Shown: positions 45,258-54,781 of the stretch, piece by piece | How the letters are laid out: every line of letters starts with the position of its first letter | Position numbering within the stretch: the first letter of the stretch is position 1 | Assembly: GCA_963718145.1 (NCBI GenBank) | Contig: CAVQYJ010000007.1 | Coordinates: forward strand, 1 to 64,000 | DNA length: 64,000 nt | Reading direction: 5' to 3' | Source: UBA7672 sp963718145 | Lineage (GTDB): Bacteria > Pseudomonadota > Alphaproteobacteria > Caulobacterales > Hyphomonadaceae | Notes under the pieces: generated by a model | The model's database searches: none | What the model was told of the DNA's origin: nothing | What the model saw: the letters and a program-made list of their open reading frames with translations, nothing else | Program-made: the position numbers and the translations under genes

Positions 45258-46042
45258 TCCGCTTCCTGTGTCTTGCGGTGCTTGTGCTGGCGGCGTGCTC
45301 GCCGCCGAGCAACCCGTCTGCCGGCACAGGAGAGATCCCGCTTCCGCCAACGCCGGTGTCGCATCTGGTGCTTGAGTCCGAGGGCATTCGGCCGCGCGAT
45401 TTCGACGAGTCCATGGCGGCGGCGATCGAGGCGGCGAGCCGGCGGCTGCGCGCCGGCGGCGTCACGGACGCGACGATCGTGAAGCAGCCGGACGGTCGCC
45501 TGCGCGTCGATGCGCCAGGTGCGGACCAGGTGGAACTCGACCACATTGCGAAGCTGATGGGCGTCGACAGCGAGGTGACGTTCAACCTGGTCGACATGGA
45601 TGCGAAACTCGCCGACTACCAGATCGGCGCGCCTCTCGGCGGGCGGATTGCGCTGCCCAACATCAGCGATGGCGGCTTTCCGGAAGTCGTGTTCACCAAT
45701 CCCATCGTCACGAATGGCGACTTTGCGTCTGCCGATGCTGGCTTCGACGCCGGCAACCAGCCGATGGTTTCGTTCAAGCTGACCCCGGAGGGGGCAAGGA
45801 AGTTCGCGGCCGCGACGGCCAAGAACGTCGACAGGCGTTTCGCCATCGTGTTCGACGGGCTGGTGATGTCCGCGCCGACCATTCGTGCGCCGGTTACTGG
45901 CGGGGCGGGACAGATCCAGGGCCAGTTCTCGGCCGGCGAGGCCGAGCAGATGGCTGCGGCAATCCGTTCCACCTCCATGACGCGCCGGCTGAAGACGGTG
46001 GAGAGCGTCGTGGTTCGCGCGCCGCGTCCGGCTGGGCAGTGA
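45254..46042 (+). CDS. lipoprotein with stand-alone SecD P1-head-like domain
   Basis: 262 residues, GGAGGA before the ATG. Lipoprotein signal MIRFLCLAVLVLAAC. The C-terminal half matches the SecD periplasmic P1 head: VTFNLVDMD, MVSFKLTPEGARKFAAATAK, RRFAIVFDGLVMSAPTIRAP, GAGQIQGQFSAGEAEQMAAA. It is recognisably paralogous to the same region of the SecD at 52210. The SecD membrane helices are absent. It could help late steps of Sec export at the membrane, but this is inference. Confidence 0.75.
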   Translation: MIRFLCLAVLVLAACSPPSNPSAGTGEIPLPPTPVSHLVLESEGIRPRDFDESMAAAIEAASRRLRAGGVTDATIVKQPDGRLRVDAPGADQVELDHIAKLMGVDSEVTFNLVDMDAKLADYQIGAPLGGRIALPNISDGGFPEVVFTNPIVTNGDFASADAGFDAGNQPMVSFKLTPEGARKFAAATAKNVDRRFAIVFDGLVMSAPTIRAPVTGGAGQIQGQFSAGEAEQMAAAIRSTSMTRRLKTVESVVVRAPRPAGQ

Positions 46043-46346
46043 TCACTCGCCTGCGTTCTCTCGCGCGGCGCGAAGCCGACGATCTTTCGCCGGGACCACC
46101 TACACGATCGTGATCCGGCCAGGCGCGTAACAGGACTTACGCTTGCTTCTAGCTTATCCTGAGACACGTGCCGTTGGGGCTCCAAATCCTGTTTTGAAAC
46201 ACGGGCTCGCGCCCAGGGGGAAAGCCCTGTGCGAGGAACCACTCAGGGCGGAGTCTTGTCGACACAATTTGATGCAAAGGGCATCAATTGCAGTGGTTTG
46301 AGCGGGAGCCGTCACGGCGTTCGCTGCGGTGACTTAGGGGACGAGG
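46043..46346. other. spacer of 304 bp, no gene
   Basis: No coding frame is convincing. GGGGACGAGG precedes the next ATG. Nothing else was recognised. Confidence 0.4.
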
Positions 46347-47333
46347 ATGGCGGCGCGCCGCGTTTCGGTGGTGGTTCCGACGTGCAACAGGACGGCGACG
46401 CTGCGGCGGGCGCTGGCGAGCATCCGGGCGGTCGAGCGGGCCGACCTGCAGCTCGAAATCCTGATCGCCGACAATGCCTGCTCCGCCGAGACGCGGACGG
46501 TCGCGGACGAATTCAACGCCGTTTACCTTGCCGTGACGCCCAGGGGCCCGAGCGAAGCGCGCAATGCCGCGATGCGCGCGGCGACGGGCGATTATTTCGC
46601 GTTCCTCGATGACGATGATGCGTGGCTGCCGGGCCATCTCGATGCGCAGCTGAAACTGCTCGACGAGCAGCCCCAGCTCGATGGCGCGATCGGGCAGGTG
46701 ATGTATTGCGACGAGGACCTGAAGCCCTTCGGGGCGCCCTGGCCCGACAAGCATCCGGGCAAGAGTGATGACCTGCTGCGCCGGATGCTCTCAGGGTATT
46801 TCCCGCAGATCGGCACGGCTGTGGTGCGCAGGCGGGTGCTCTCCGAACTCGGCGGGTTCGACGCCAAGCTCATCGGCGGGGAAGATCTCGACTGGCTGCT
46901 GCGCATGGCCGGCCGCGATGCGCTGGGCTTCGTGGAGACGCCCTGCATCCTGTTCGCGCAGAGGCGGCTGGGCACGTTCGACCGGCTGCAGCTCGAGCGG
47001 CTGCGCTTCGACCGGCGGGTGTTCAACCGGCATGCGTTGCGGCGTTGGCAGATCTGGTCGTCGCCGATGGCGTACCTGCGCGCCTACTCGGGAACGCTGC
47101 TGCACTTCTTCCGCTATTTCGCCGACTCGGCGCTGATGCGGGCCCAGCGGGGCGAGCGGTGGGAAGCAGTCAAGGCGATCGCGACGACCGTGCGGCTGTT
47201 CCCGCTGCGGTCGCTGAAGCACATGTTTCGCGACACGCCGCTGCGCCGCGCGATGGGACTGCTGATGATGTCACGGGCGAGCGTGGCGCAGATGCACCAC
47301 CTTCCGCTGTGGCTGTACCTCGCGCATTGCTGA
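46347..47333 (+). CDS. family 2 glycosyltransferase
   Basis: 328 residues. GT-A fold: VSVVVPTCNRTATLRRALAS at the N-terminus, ARNAAMRAATGDYFAFLDDD with the metal-binding DDDD and GGEDLDWLLRMAG as the acceptor/catalytic part. No transmembrane segment is obvious apart from a weak C-terminal one. It would add a sugar to a surface glycan; substrate unknown. It is not usually part of the serS-surE cluster, so it may be an insertion. Confidence 0.88.
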   Translation: MAARRVSVVVPTCNRTATLRRALASIRAVERADLQLEILIADNACSAETRTVADEFNAVYLAVTPRGPSEARNAAMRAATGDYFAFLDDDDAWLPGHLDAQLKLLDEQPQLDGAIGQVMYCDEDLKPFGAPWPDKHPGKSDDLLRRMLSGYFPQIGTAVVRRRVLSELGGFDAKLIGGEDLDWLLRMAGRDALGFVETPCILFAQRRLGTFDRLQLERLRFDRRVFNRHALRRWQIWSSPMAYLRAYSGTLLHFFRYFADSALMRAQRGERWEAVKAIATTVRLFPLRSLKHMFRDTPLRRAMGLLMMSRASVAQMHHLPLWLYLAHC

Positions 47334-47489
47334 TCCTCTGTCCGGGCCGTACTGACCCGATCGGACAGGGGAGTGTCGCACAGGGTCCGCACCTGGCCGC
47401 CCAGACGCATGCGGACAGGCGCGGAGCGCTCCCGGATTTGACTTCACGCGCTGAACGGGGGAGGCAGGACGCCTGTAGCAAGAGGCGTC

Positions 47490-48257
47490 ATGCGGATCCT
47501 GCTTTCCAATGATGACGGCGTGTTCGCCCCCGGGCTGGCGGTGCTGGAAGACATTGCCCGCTCGGTCAGCGACGATGTCTGGATTGTCGCTCCACATGAG
47601 GAACAATCCGGCAAGGCGCGCGCGGTGACGCTGAATGCTCCGGTGCGCGTGCGGGAGGAGACGGAGCGGCGGTTTGCGGTGAGCGGGACGCCGGCGGACG
47701 CGGTGCTGCTGGGCGTGCTCGACATCCTCAAGGACCATCCGCCAGATCTCGTTCTCTCCGGCGTCAACCGCGGCCAGAACCTCGCCGAAGACACCAGCCA
47801 GTCGGGCACGGTCGCGGCGGCGATCGAGGGCATGCATCTGGGCATCCCGTCCATTGCGTTCAGCCAGGCGCGCAATTTCCGGCGCGGAGAGCCGATCCCG
47901 TGGGAGACAGGCCGCGTGTGGGGGCCGCGCGTGCTGAAGGCGCTGCTCAAGGCAGGCTGGCCGAAGAACTGCGTGATCAATGTCAATTTCCCGGATCGCC
48001 TGCCGGACCAGGTGGAGGGTTGGGAGGTGACGGCGCAGGGGTTCCGCGACGAGGCGGTCTCGACGCTTGAGAAGCGCTCCGACCTTCGCGGCGCCGACTA
48101 TTTCTGGATCGGCTATTCCAGCAAGATTTCCAGTCCGCCGGAGGGAACCGACCTTCGCGCCATCTATGACGGCAAGATTTCGGTGACGCCGCTGCACATC
48201 GACATGACGCACCATGCCTCGCTGGCGGACCTCTCCCGGTCGCTGAAGTTGGAGTAG
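47490..48257 (+). CDS. surE: 5'/3'-nucleotidase SurE
   Basis: 255 residues. Signatures: MRILLSNDDGVFAPGLAVLE (metal-binding DD), WIVAPHEEQSGKARAVTLN, LVLSGVNRGQNLAEDTSQSG and VNFPDRLP. A nucleoside monophosphate phosphatase of stationary phase. Followed by pcm with 9 bases between, the classical surE-pcm pair. Confidence 0.94.
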   Translation: MRILLSNDDGVFAPGLAVLEDIARSVSDDVWIVAPHEEQSGKARAVTLNAPVRVREETERRFAVSGTPADAVLLGVLDILKDHPPDLVLSGVNRGQNLAEDTSQSGTVAAAIEGMHLGIPSIAFSQARNFRRGEPIPWETGRVWGPRVLKALLKAGWPKNCVINVNFPDRLPDQVEGWEVTAQGFRDEAVSTLEKRSDLRGADYFWIGYSSKISSPPEGTDLRAIYDGKISVTPLHIDMTHHASLADLSRSLKLE

Positions 48258-48266
48258 GCTTGGGGC

Positions 48267-48917
48267 ATGATCGAGAACGAGCGCCAGTTCCATGCCGCCC
48301 GGCTCGTGCTGGCGCTGCGCCAGGCGGGGGTCACGGACCAGCGCGTGACGGAGGCGCTGGAGAAGACGCCGCGCGAGCCGTTCGTGCCACGGCCTTTTCT
48401 CGACAGCGCATGGGAAAATGTGGAGCTGCCGATTGATTGCGGCCAGACACTGACGCGGCCGGTGACGGTCGGGGTGATGTTGCAGGCGCTGAGTGCGCAG
48501 CGCGAGCACACCGTCCTCGAGGTCGGCTGTGGCTCGGGCTATGTTGCGGCGGCCCTGTCGCGGCTGGCGCGCCGTGTCTATTCGATCGACCGGTACCGCA
48601 CGCTGATCGACCGGGCGCGGCTGGCCCTGGACCAGCTGGGGGCGTCGCGGGTGGAGCTGCGGCATGCCGATGGGTTGCTCGGCTGGCCGGAAGCGGCGCC
48701 GTTCGACCGGGTGCTGCTGATGGGATCGGTCGCCGAACTGCCGGAAGCGCTGGCAGGACAATTGGCGCCAGGCGGGGTGGCGGTGCTGCCGGTGGAGCGG
48801 GGCGGGGACCATCTCATTGTCCGGCTGGACAAGCTGCCGGACGGCAGTCTGCGTGAAACGGCCGTTGAAAAGGGCAGGTTCACGCCTCTCCAGCAAGGCA
48901 TTGCGCGCGAGCTTTAG
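48267..48917 (+). CDS. pcm: protein-L-isoaspartate O-methyltransferase
   Basis: 216 residues. Family signatures: VTDQRVTEALEKTPREPFVP, LPIDCGQTLTRPVTVGVMLQ (substrate loop), VLEVGCGSGYVAAALSRLAR (SAM motif I) and DRVLLMGSVAELPEAL. Repairs isoaspartyl damage using SAM. This copy is more canonical than the one at 4051. Confidence 0.92.
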   Translation: MIENERQFHAARLVLALRQAGVTDQRVTEALEKTPREPFVPRPFLDSAWENVELPIDCGQTLTRPVTVGVMLQALSAQREHTVLEVGCGSGYVAAALSRLARRVYSIDRYRTLIDRARLALDQLGASRVELRHADGLLGWPEAAPFDRVLLMGSVAELPEALAGQLAPGGVAVLPVERGGDHLIVRLDKLPDGSLRETAVEKGRFTPLQQGIAREL

Positions 48918-48982
48918 GCAGCTTTAACGACCTTTAACCAAGGTGGTCCGGATGGCCGGTTCTGCGGCCTGAAGGATGAGGA

Positions 48983-50185
48983 ATGCTGTTGCGCCTGTCG
49001 CTCCTGGGGTCTGTTGCGCTCGCCGTGTCGGCGTGTGCCTCGAACCCTGTTGCGCCAGAGCGGGCGCCGATCGTCTATCGCGCCGCCAATCCAAACGCCA
49101 AACCCATGCAGGCGGCCAAGGCGCCTGTCGTGGCGACAAAGCCGAAAGCCAAGGCCCCTGTCGTGCAGGCAACCGCGCCGCCGCCGCGTGTGGTGGACAT
49201 GGGCGTTTCGACCTCGCCCGCCATTGTCGAGGCGAAGGCGCTGGCGCCGGAATCCGGCGTGCGGCCGGGCGGGTCGATGCGCCAGCCGAAGGACAGCGCA
49301 GACGCGCGCGCCATCGAGGTGCTGAACGGCGATACGCTCTATGACATTTCGCGGCGCTATTCGGTCAACATGCGCGCGCTGATCGAGACCAACCGGCTCG
49401 AGCCGCCCTATGCGCTGAACCCCGGCAGCGTGGTGCACCTGCCGGCGCCGAATATCCATGTGATCGAGCGCGGAGAGACGCTCTACTCGGTGTCGCGGCG
49501 CTACAATGTCGACACACGCTCGCTGGCGCTGCTTAACGGGCTGGCGCGCCCGTGGACGGTGTGGCCGGGGGATGAATTGCTCCTGCCGCCACTCGCGCGC
49601 GACCAGGGGCGGAGGGTCCAGCCGGCAGCCCCGGTTGCGGTGAAGGCGAGCCCGACGCCGGCCCGGCCTTCGGCAAAGCTGGCCACACCTGCGATCGAAG
49701 CGAGCGAGTCGCCAATCGCATTGATCGGCGCAGCGCCCAAGACGGCTGCAATAGCTGCTGCGCCTCGGCCAGTGCGGGTCGCAGAAAATCCAAAGGGCCG
49801 CGCGGAGTTCATCTGGCCGGTCAGCGGTCAGGTGATCAAGGGTTACGGCTCAGGCGCTGACGGGCAACGCAATGACGGCGTCAACATCGAGGCGCCGAAG
49901 GGCACGCCGGTGAAAGCAGCCGCAGCAGGCGAGGTGGTCTATGCGGGCGACGAGCTCGTCGGCTTCGGCAATCTGGTGCTGATCCGCCATGCCGGAGGCT
50001 GGGTGTCGGCCTATGCCCACGCCGACAGCCTGAGTGTGAAGGAAGGCGAGCAGGTGGCGCAGGGACAGACGATTGCCGCCTCGGGCGCCACCGGAAATGC
50101 TCCGTTTCCGCAAGTGCATTTCGAGCTGCGCAAGGGCAAGGAGCCGGTCGATCCGGGCGAATACCTGCCGGCGCTCAAGGGCTGA
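48983..50185 (+). CDS. LysM/M23 peptidoglycan hydrolase-like lipoprotein (NlpD type)
   Basis: 400 residues. Lipoprotein signal MLLRLSLLGSVALAVSAC, two LysM repeats (about 108-155: GDTLYDISRRYSVNMRALIE; and 163-207: GETLYSVSRRYNVDTRSLAL), a Pro/Ala linker, and a C-terminal LytM/M23 domain (KGYGSGADGQRNDGVNIEAP to VHFELRKGKEPVDPGEYLPA). The motifs read HxxxD-like GVNI and HFEL; the first metal His is replaced by Asn (QRNDGVNIEAP), so it may be a degenerate activator like NlpD. End of the surE-pcm-nlpD run. Confidence 0.9.
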   Translation: MLLRLSLLGSVALAVSACASNPVAPERAPIVYRAANPNAKPMQAAKAPVVATKPKAKAPVVQATAPPPRVVDMGVSTSPAIVEAKALAPESGVRPGGSMRQPKDSADARAIEVLNGDTLYDISRRYSVNMRALIETNRLEPPYALNPGSVVHLPAPNIHVIERGETLYSVSRRYNVDTRSLALLNGLARPWTVWPGDELLLPPLARDQGRRVQPAAPVAVKASPTPARPSAKLATPAIEASESPIALIGAAPKTAAIAAAPRPVRVAENPKGRAEFIWPVSGQVIKGYGSGADGQRNDGVNIEAPKGTPVKAAAAGEVVYAGDELVGFGNLVLIRHAGGWVSAYAHADSLSVKEGEQVAQGQTIAASGATGNAPFPQVHFELRKGKEPVDPGEYLPALKG

Positions 50186-50206
50186 AGCCCGCATCGCCGA
50201 GAAGAT

Positions 50207-51523
50207 CTACAAAGCGACGACGGGCGGCAGCTTGTAGCTGCCCTGCAGCAGCTCCGGCTTGGGCAGGTAAGCGCGCATGACCATCCCGAACGGGCCCGTC
50301 CTTGGCGCAGGCAGCCAGTTGGACGATCTGTCTCCGCCTGGATCGGTGCGTGAGATCCATATGTCCAGCGAGCCGTTGGCCGACTTCTTCAGGCCACGCG
50401 TGCGGTCGCCGATGGCGTAGCGCCCGATCGGATTTTCGGCGAAGAAGGACTGCCCGTCCGGCGTCGCCTGGTACATGGTCAGCGACCAGAAGGCGTTCAC
50501 TGGCAGAGCGCCGGGCAGCGAGAGCCTGTAGACACCGTCGCCGTTGAACCGGCCATCGCCATTGTCGCCGGCGGCGCGCATGTATATCGCCTCCGCCGGC
50601 ACCAGCGCGCCGATGCCCGACAGGGCCACGACGGCGCGATAGCGGTAGTTGTCGCCGAAATTGCCGAGTTCCGGCGCCGGATAGAGCCAACCATCCTTGA
50701 AGTTCATGCGTGACCGCGCAACGCCAAGAAAGGCCTTCGCCTGCTCGACCCCGGCGTCGACCCGGGCGGCATCGGCCCCAAGCGCCGCGCGGTCGAAACC
50801 CTTGGCCTTCAGCGCCGCGACCGCCGCCAGTCCCGCCTGCGTTGGCGCGGGGTCGGCCTGCAGCAGCGCGTCGACCGACTTGAAGTAGTCCGGCCACGCG
50901 TCCATGCGTGTTGCGTATTTCGGATAGGGTCCGGCGGCCGGCCCCTTCACTTCTAGCCCGTCCTGAACGCGATGCGCAGCGGCCATGTCCTCCGGCCCGT
51001 CCACCAGCGTGCGCGCCAGCACCCAGGCGTGCGGCGTCGCCACCTTCAGCACGCGCTGTCCCGTTTGTGTCGAGCCGGGCGCCATCAGCGTGTAGGTTCC
51101 CGCCGCCCCGCCTGGCGTGCGCGCGCCGAGCACGACATTGTTGTTGGTGTACATGTCCATCACGGCCACCGACAGATAGCGCCGCCCTGCATCCGGCACT
51201 GTCAGCGTGACAGGCCCCTTGGTCAGGTCGATGAAGGCGCTGGAGTAGAGCGTGTCGTTGTTCGGCGTGGTGATCGCACGGTCGCCTGCCTCGATCAGCT
51301 TGCGGGTATGCACGAACACGTTCAGCCCGGCGTGCTGGCCCGGCGACGTGAGATCAAGCATCCGCGCTCGGGCCGCCGCCATCTCGATCAGCGCAAGCGA
51401 CGCCAGCCAGGCGTCCGCCACGCCTTCAGCTGTCGGCGCTCCCGGCGTCTGCGCGAACCCGCGCGGCGCGAGGCCGGTGGCGGCGGCTGCTGCGGAAATC
51501 TGCAGAATGCGACGACGATCCAT
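50207..51523 (-). CDS. DUF1254/DUF1214 protein with Tat signal
   Basis: 438 residues from ATG 51523, with GAGGAGGG just upstream; a longer open frame to 51868 has no support. Tat-like signal MDRRRILQISAAAAATGLAP. DUF1254 (about 50-165, DTLYSSAFIDLTKGPVTLTV) and DUF1214 at the C-terminus (NAFWSLTMYQATPDGQSFFA, ENPIGRYAIGDRT). Function unknown, probably periplasmic. It is opposed to the housekeeping cluster and sits between nlpD and yajC. Confidence 0.88.
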   Translation of the reverse strand: MDRRRILQISAAAAATGLAPRGFAQTPGAPTAEGVADAWLASLALIEMAAARARMLDLTSPGQHAGLNVFVHTRKLIEAGDRAITTPNNDTLYSSAFIDLTKGPVTLTVPDAGRRYLSVAVMDMYTNNNVVLGARTPGGAAGTYTLMAPGSTQTGQRVLKVATPHAWVLARTLVDGPEDMAAAHRVQDGLEVKGPAAGPYPKYATRMDAWPDYFKSVDALLQADPAPTQAGLAAVAALKAKGFDRAALGADAARVDAGVEQAKAFLGVARSRMNFKDGWLYPAPELGNFGDNYRYRAVVALSGIGALVPAEAIYMRAAGDNGDGRFNGDGVYRLSLPGALPVNAFWSLTMYQATPDGQSFFAENPIGRYAIGDRTRGLKKSANGSLDIWISRTDPGGDRSSNWLPAPRTGPFGMVMRAYLPKPELLQGSYKLPPVVAL

Positions 51524-51831
51524 CGAGCCCTCCTCGTCGGAACGGCAATTACTGACCATGTTGCCGAAACTCCAGCAAGGCGGCGTATGCCGCGCGCGGC
51601 GGGGCAGGGCGAGGACCGGCGCGACTCTGAGCCAGGCTTGCAGAACGATTGTAGGCCGAGCTCCGAATCCCCCGACCAGCATCTGAGACACCGCGATTTC
51701 CGGCGCATAACGGCGGGGAAATCGGTCGCGGAGGCTTCGATTGCAAAGGAAACGCCGCTGGATATAGTCCGCGCGCCATAAGCTCCCCTCGATCCGGCGT
51801 GGAGCGTGAAAAGATTCCCATGGGAGCCAGT

Positions 51832-52203
51832 ATGCTGCCGATCGTGATGTTCTTCCAGCAAGCCGCACCTGCAGCCGGTGACGCGGCTGCAGCTGATCCG
51901 ATGGGCGGCATGCTTGGTACGCTGCTGCTGCCGATCGGCATGATCGCGATCTTCTATTTCCTGCTGATCCGGCCGCAGAACAACCGGATGAAGAAGCACA
52001 AGGAAATGCTGGGCCAGCTCAAGAAGGGCGACACGGTCGTCACGCAGGGCGGTATCATCGGCAAGGTCTCCAAGATTGCCGATGACGAGGTGACGATCGA
52101 CACGGGCGAGGGCGGCGCCAAGCTGCGGATCGTGCGCGCCATGATCCTCGATGTGCGCAACCGCGCCGAGCCCCAGCCGGCGAACGATGTGAAGGAAAGC
52201 TGA
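51832..52203 (+). CDS. yajC: preprotein translocase subunit YajC
   Basis: 123 residues from ATG 51832, with GGAG at the correct distance; longer starts at 51799 and 51820 are possible. One transmembrane helix (GTLLLPIGMIAIFYFLLIRP) followed by the signature QNNRMKKHKEMLGQLKKGDT and VVTQGGIIGKVSKIADDEVT. Accessory to SecDF. secD follows after 6 bases. Confidence 0.94.
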   Translation: MLPIVMFFQQAAPAAGDAAAADPMGGMLGTLLLPIGMIAIFYFLLIRPQNNRMKKHKEMLGQLKKGDTVVTQGGIIGKVSKIADDEVTIDTGEGGAKLRIVRAMILDVRNRAEPQPANDVKES

Positions 52204-52209
52204 TCCTTC

Positions 52210-53826
52210 ATGCTGCTGAAGTATCCAGCCTGGAAGATCGTCATCCTGGTCGTGACGCTCGTCATTGGCGGCATTCTCTGCCTGCCGAACATCCTGCCGC
52301 CGGGCGCGCGCGGATGGATCCCGACCGGACCGCTCAACCTGGGCCTCGACCTGAAGGGCGGGGCGTCGATCCTGCTCGAAGTCGATCCGGACGAGTTGCG
52401 TCACAACCAGCTTTCGCTGCTGTCGACCAGCGTGCGCGAGGAGATGCGCAAAGCGAAGATCCCGCTCTCGCCTGAAAACGGGCGGAAGCTTTTCCCGTCT
52501 CCCGGGCTCGGCAAGGAATTGCAGGTTCGCGTCAACAATCCTGCGGACGCCGAGGCGGCGATCAGCCTCATCAGGAAGCTGGGCAATCCGGCGGTGGGCG
52601 CTGTTGGCCAGCAGAACAGCCTGAATGTCGCCCAGCGGCCAGATGGGGCCATCGTCGTCACCTTCACCGACGCCGCTTTCCAGCAGAAGCAGGCCGATGC
52701 GCTCAAGAGTTCGCGTGAAGCGGTCGAGCGGCGGGTCAACAATTCCGGCCTCGTCGAATCCAACGTGCAGCCCCAGGGCGACACGCGCCTGATCGTCGAG
52801 GTCCCGGGCCTCGACGCCGATGGCATGACCAAGCTTGTCAACGTGCTGACGGCCGCTGGCGTGCTGACGTTCAACATGGTCGACGTCGCGGCGAACCCCA
52901 GCGAATGGACGGCCCAGGAGATTCGCGGTCCGCGCCAGGCGCTGCCGGACGACAGCCTGAACGGGCAGATCCAGGTGATCTTCACCGACTCGATCATCAC
53001 CGGGGCGGATCTTGCCGGCGCCAGCCAGGCCTATGACGACGCCAACCGGCCGAGCATCTCGTTCCAGCTGCATCCGACAGGCGCGCGCAAATTTGGCCAG
53101 GCGACGTCGCAGAACGTCGGCAAGCCGTTTGCCATCGTGCTCGACAACCGCATCGTGTCGGCGCCGAACATCATCAGCCCGATCATGGGCGGCAGCGGCC
53201 AGATCACCGGCAGTTTCAGCGTCCAGGAAGCCGAGGACATGGCGGTCATCCTGCGGTCCGGCGCACTGCCCGCCAAGCTGCGCGTCGCATCGCGCGGTCT
53301 CGTGGATGCGAGCCTCGGGGCGGATTCGATCCGGGCGGGCGTGACGGCGACGGTCGTCGGCGTGGTGGCGATCTCGATCTTCATGATCGCGGTCTATGGC
53401 CTGCTTGGCCTGTTTGCGGTTATCGCCGTCTATTTCAACCTGATGCTGATGCTTGGGGTGCTCTCCGGTTTCGGGGCGACGCTTACCTTGCCGGGTATCG
53501 CCGGCATCCTGCTGACCATGGGCATGGCGGTCGACGCCAACGTGCTGATCAACGAGCGCATCCGCGACGAACAGAAGGCGGGTCGAAGCCCGGTTTCTGC
53601 GGTCGATCAGGGCTTCGAGCACGCCATGGCGACGATCATCGACGCCAACGCCACCCACTTCATCGCTGGCCTGATCATGTTCCAGCTCGGCTCAGGCCCG
53701 ATCCGCGGGTTCGCGGCGACCCTGGCCATCGGGATCGCGACTTCGCTGTTTACCTCGGTCATGGTCGCCCGCTTCATTTCAGCGCTGTGGCTGAAGCTGG
53801 CCCGGCCGAAATACATTCCCATCTAG
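52210..53826 (+). CDS. secD: protein translocase subunit SecD
   Basis: 538 residues. First transmembrane helix, then LGLDLKGGASILLEVD, the periplasmic P1 domain (ISFQLHPTGARKFGQATSQN, VSAPNIISPIMGGSGQITGS), and five helices including VYGLLGLFAVIAVYFNLMLM and MAVDANVLINERIRDE. Uses proton flow to pull proteins from the translocon. secF, which normally follows, is absent; a large hairpin repeat and secE come next. Confidence 0.95.
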   Translation: MLLKYPAWKIVILVVTLVIGGILCLPNILPPGARGWIPTGPLNLGLDLKGGASILLEVDPDELRHNQLSLLSTSVREEMRKAKIPLSPENGRKLFPSPGLGKELQVRVNNPADAEAAISLIRKLGNPAVGAVGQQNSLNVAQRPDGAIVVTFTDAAFQQKQADALKSSREAVERRVNNSGLVESNVQPQGDTRLIVEVPGLDADGMTKLVNVLTAAGVLTFNMVDVAANPSEWTAQEIRGPRQALPDDSLNGQIQVIFTDSIITGADLAGASQAYDDANRPSISFQLHPTGARKFGQATSQNVGKPFAIVLDNRIVSAPNIISPIMGGSGQITGSFSVQEAEDMAVILRSGALPAKLRVASRGLVDASLGADSIRAGVTATVVGVVAISIFMIAVYGLLGLFAVIAVYFNLMLMLGVLSGFGATLTLPGIAGILLTMGMAVDANVLINERIRDEQKAGRSPVSAVDQGFEHAMATIIDANATHFIAGLIMFQLGSGPIRGFAATLAIGIATSLFTSVMVARFISALWLKLARPKYIPI

Positions 53827-53840
53827 TGGGCGCAGGGAAT

Positions 53841-53914
53841 GGGGAATAGGGAATGGGGAGTAGGGCAGGCGCAATGCCTTGAAACCAGTCCCTACTCCAC
53901 ATTCCCTATTCCCC
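53841..53914. repeat. 25-bp inverted repeat built from GGGAATAGGGAATGG units
   Basis: Left arm 53841-53865 and right arm 53890-53914 pair over 25 bases with one mismatch, around a 24-base loop containing AGGC/GCCT. Arms are made of GGGAAT(A/G)GG units. It lies at the secD-secE junction and could end secD transcripts, though the tail has no T run. Confidence 0.7.
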
Positions 53915-53990
53915 TTGCCTGATCGTCATAAACCCCATGGACGCCCGGCCCCTGATGCCTTAGACGGTCCCGTCCAAACCCCAGACAGAC

Positions 53991-54242
53991 ATGAAAACCC
54001 CGACCGGAACCTCCGAGACTGCCGCCTCTGCCCCGCCGAAGAAGCGGGTCGGCCCCTTCACGTTCATCGGTCAGGTCCGCGCCGAAGCCCGCAAGGTGAC
54101 CTGGACGACGCGACAGGAGACCGTGGCGGCGACGATCATGGTGATCGTGATGGTCGTCCTGGCGTCGATCTTCTTCTACGTCGCCGATGCGGTGGTGAAC
54201 ATCGCCGTCCGGTTCCTGACTGGCACAGGCTCGCTCTCATGA
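53991..54242 (+). CDS. secE: preprotein translocase subunit SecE
   Basis: 83 residues. Signature GPFTFIGQVRAEARKVTWTT then RQETVAATIMVIVMVVLASI, one transmembrane helix. Part of SecYEG. Its stop overlaps the nusG ATG (ATGA). The tRNA-Trp that often precedes secE is not present. Confidence 0.93.
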   Translation: MKTPTGTSETAASAPPKKRVGPFTFIGQVRAEARKVTWTTRQETVAATIMVIVMVVLASIFFYVADAVVNIAVRFLTGTGSLS

Positions 54243-54781
54243 CCGATGGAAAGTGGTACATCGTCCACGCCTACTCGAACTTCGAGAAGAAGGTCGCCTC
54301 CACCATCCGTGAGCAGGCCGAGATGCAGGGCCTCAGCGACCTGATCGAGGAGATCGAGGTTCCGACCGAGGAAGTCGTCGAGGTCGTCCGCGGCCGCAAG
54401 CGCACGGTCGAGAAGCGTCACATGCCAGGCTATGTGCTGGTCAAGATGAAGATGACCGACGAGGCCTACCACCTCATCAAGAACACGCCGAAGGTCACGG
54501 GCTTCCTGGGCGCCGAGCAGGGCAAGAAGCCGCTGCCGGTCCCGCAGCGCGAAGTCGACCAGATCCTCGGCAAGATCGAGAGCGGAACGGTCGAGCGTGC
54601 GCGCCCGAAGATGCAGTTCGAGATCGGCGAGAAGGTGAAGGTGACCGACGGCCCGTTCGCCTCCTTCGAAGGCGCGGTGGACTCGATCGACGAGGACACG
54701 GGCCGCTTGAAGGTCACCGTCTCGATCTTCGGCCGCGCCACCCCGGTTGATCTTGACTATGGCCAGGTCTCGAAGGTCTGA
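54239..54781 (+). CDS. nusG: transcription termination/antitermination protein NusG
   Basis: 180 residues. NGN domain (KWYIVHAYSNFEKKVASTIR, KRHMPGYVLVKMKMTDEAYH) and C-terminal KOW domain (FEIGEKVKVTDGPFASFEGA). Binds RNA polymerase and Rho or ribosomes. The 3' end (54723-54781) is repeated at 55374-55432 beyond two accessory genes. Confidence 0.95.
   Translation: MTDGKWYIVHAYSNFEKKVASTIREQAEMQGLSDLIEEIEVPTEEVVEVVRGRKRTVEKRHMPGYVLVKMKMTDEAYHLIKNTPKVTGFLGAEQGKKPLPVPQREVDQILGKIESGTVERARPKMQFEIGEKVKVTDGPFASFEGAVDSIDEDTGRLKVTVSIFGRATPVDLDYGQVSKV

Noticed and set aside
51388..53658. 756-residue minus-strand frame opposite yajC-secD
   Set aside because: Antisense shadow of secD.
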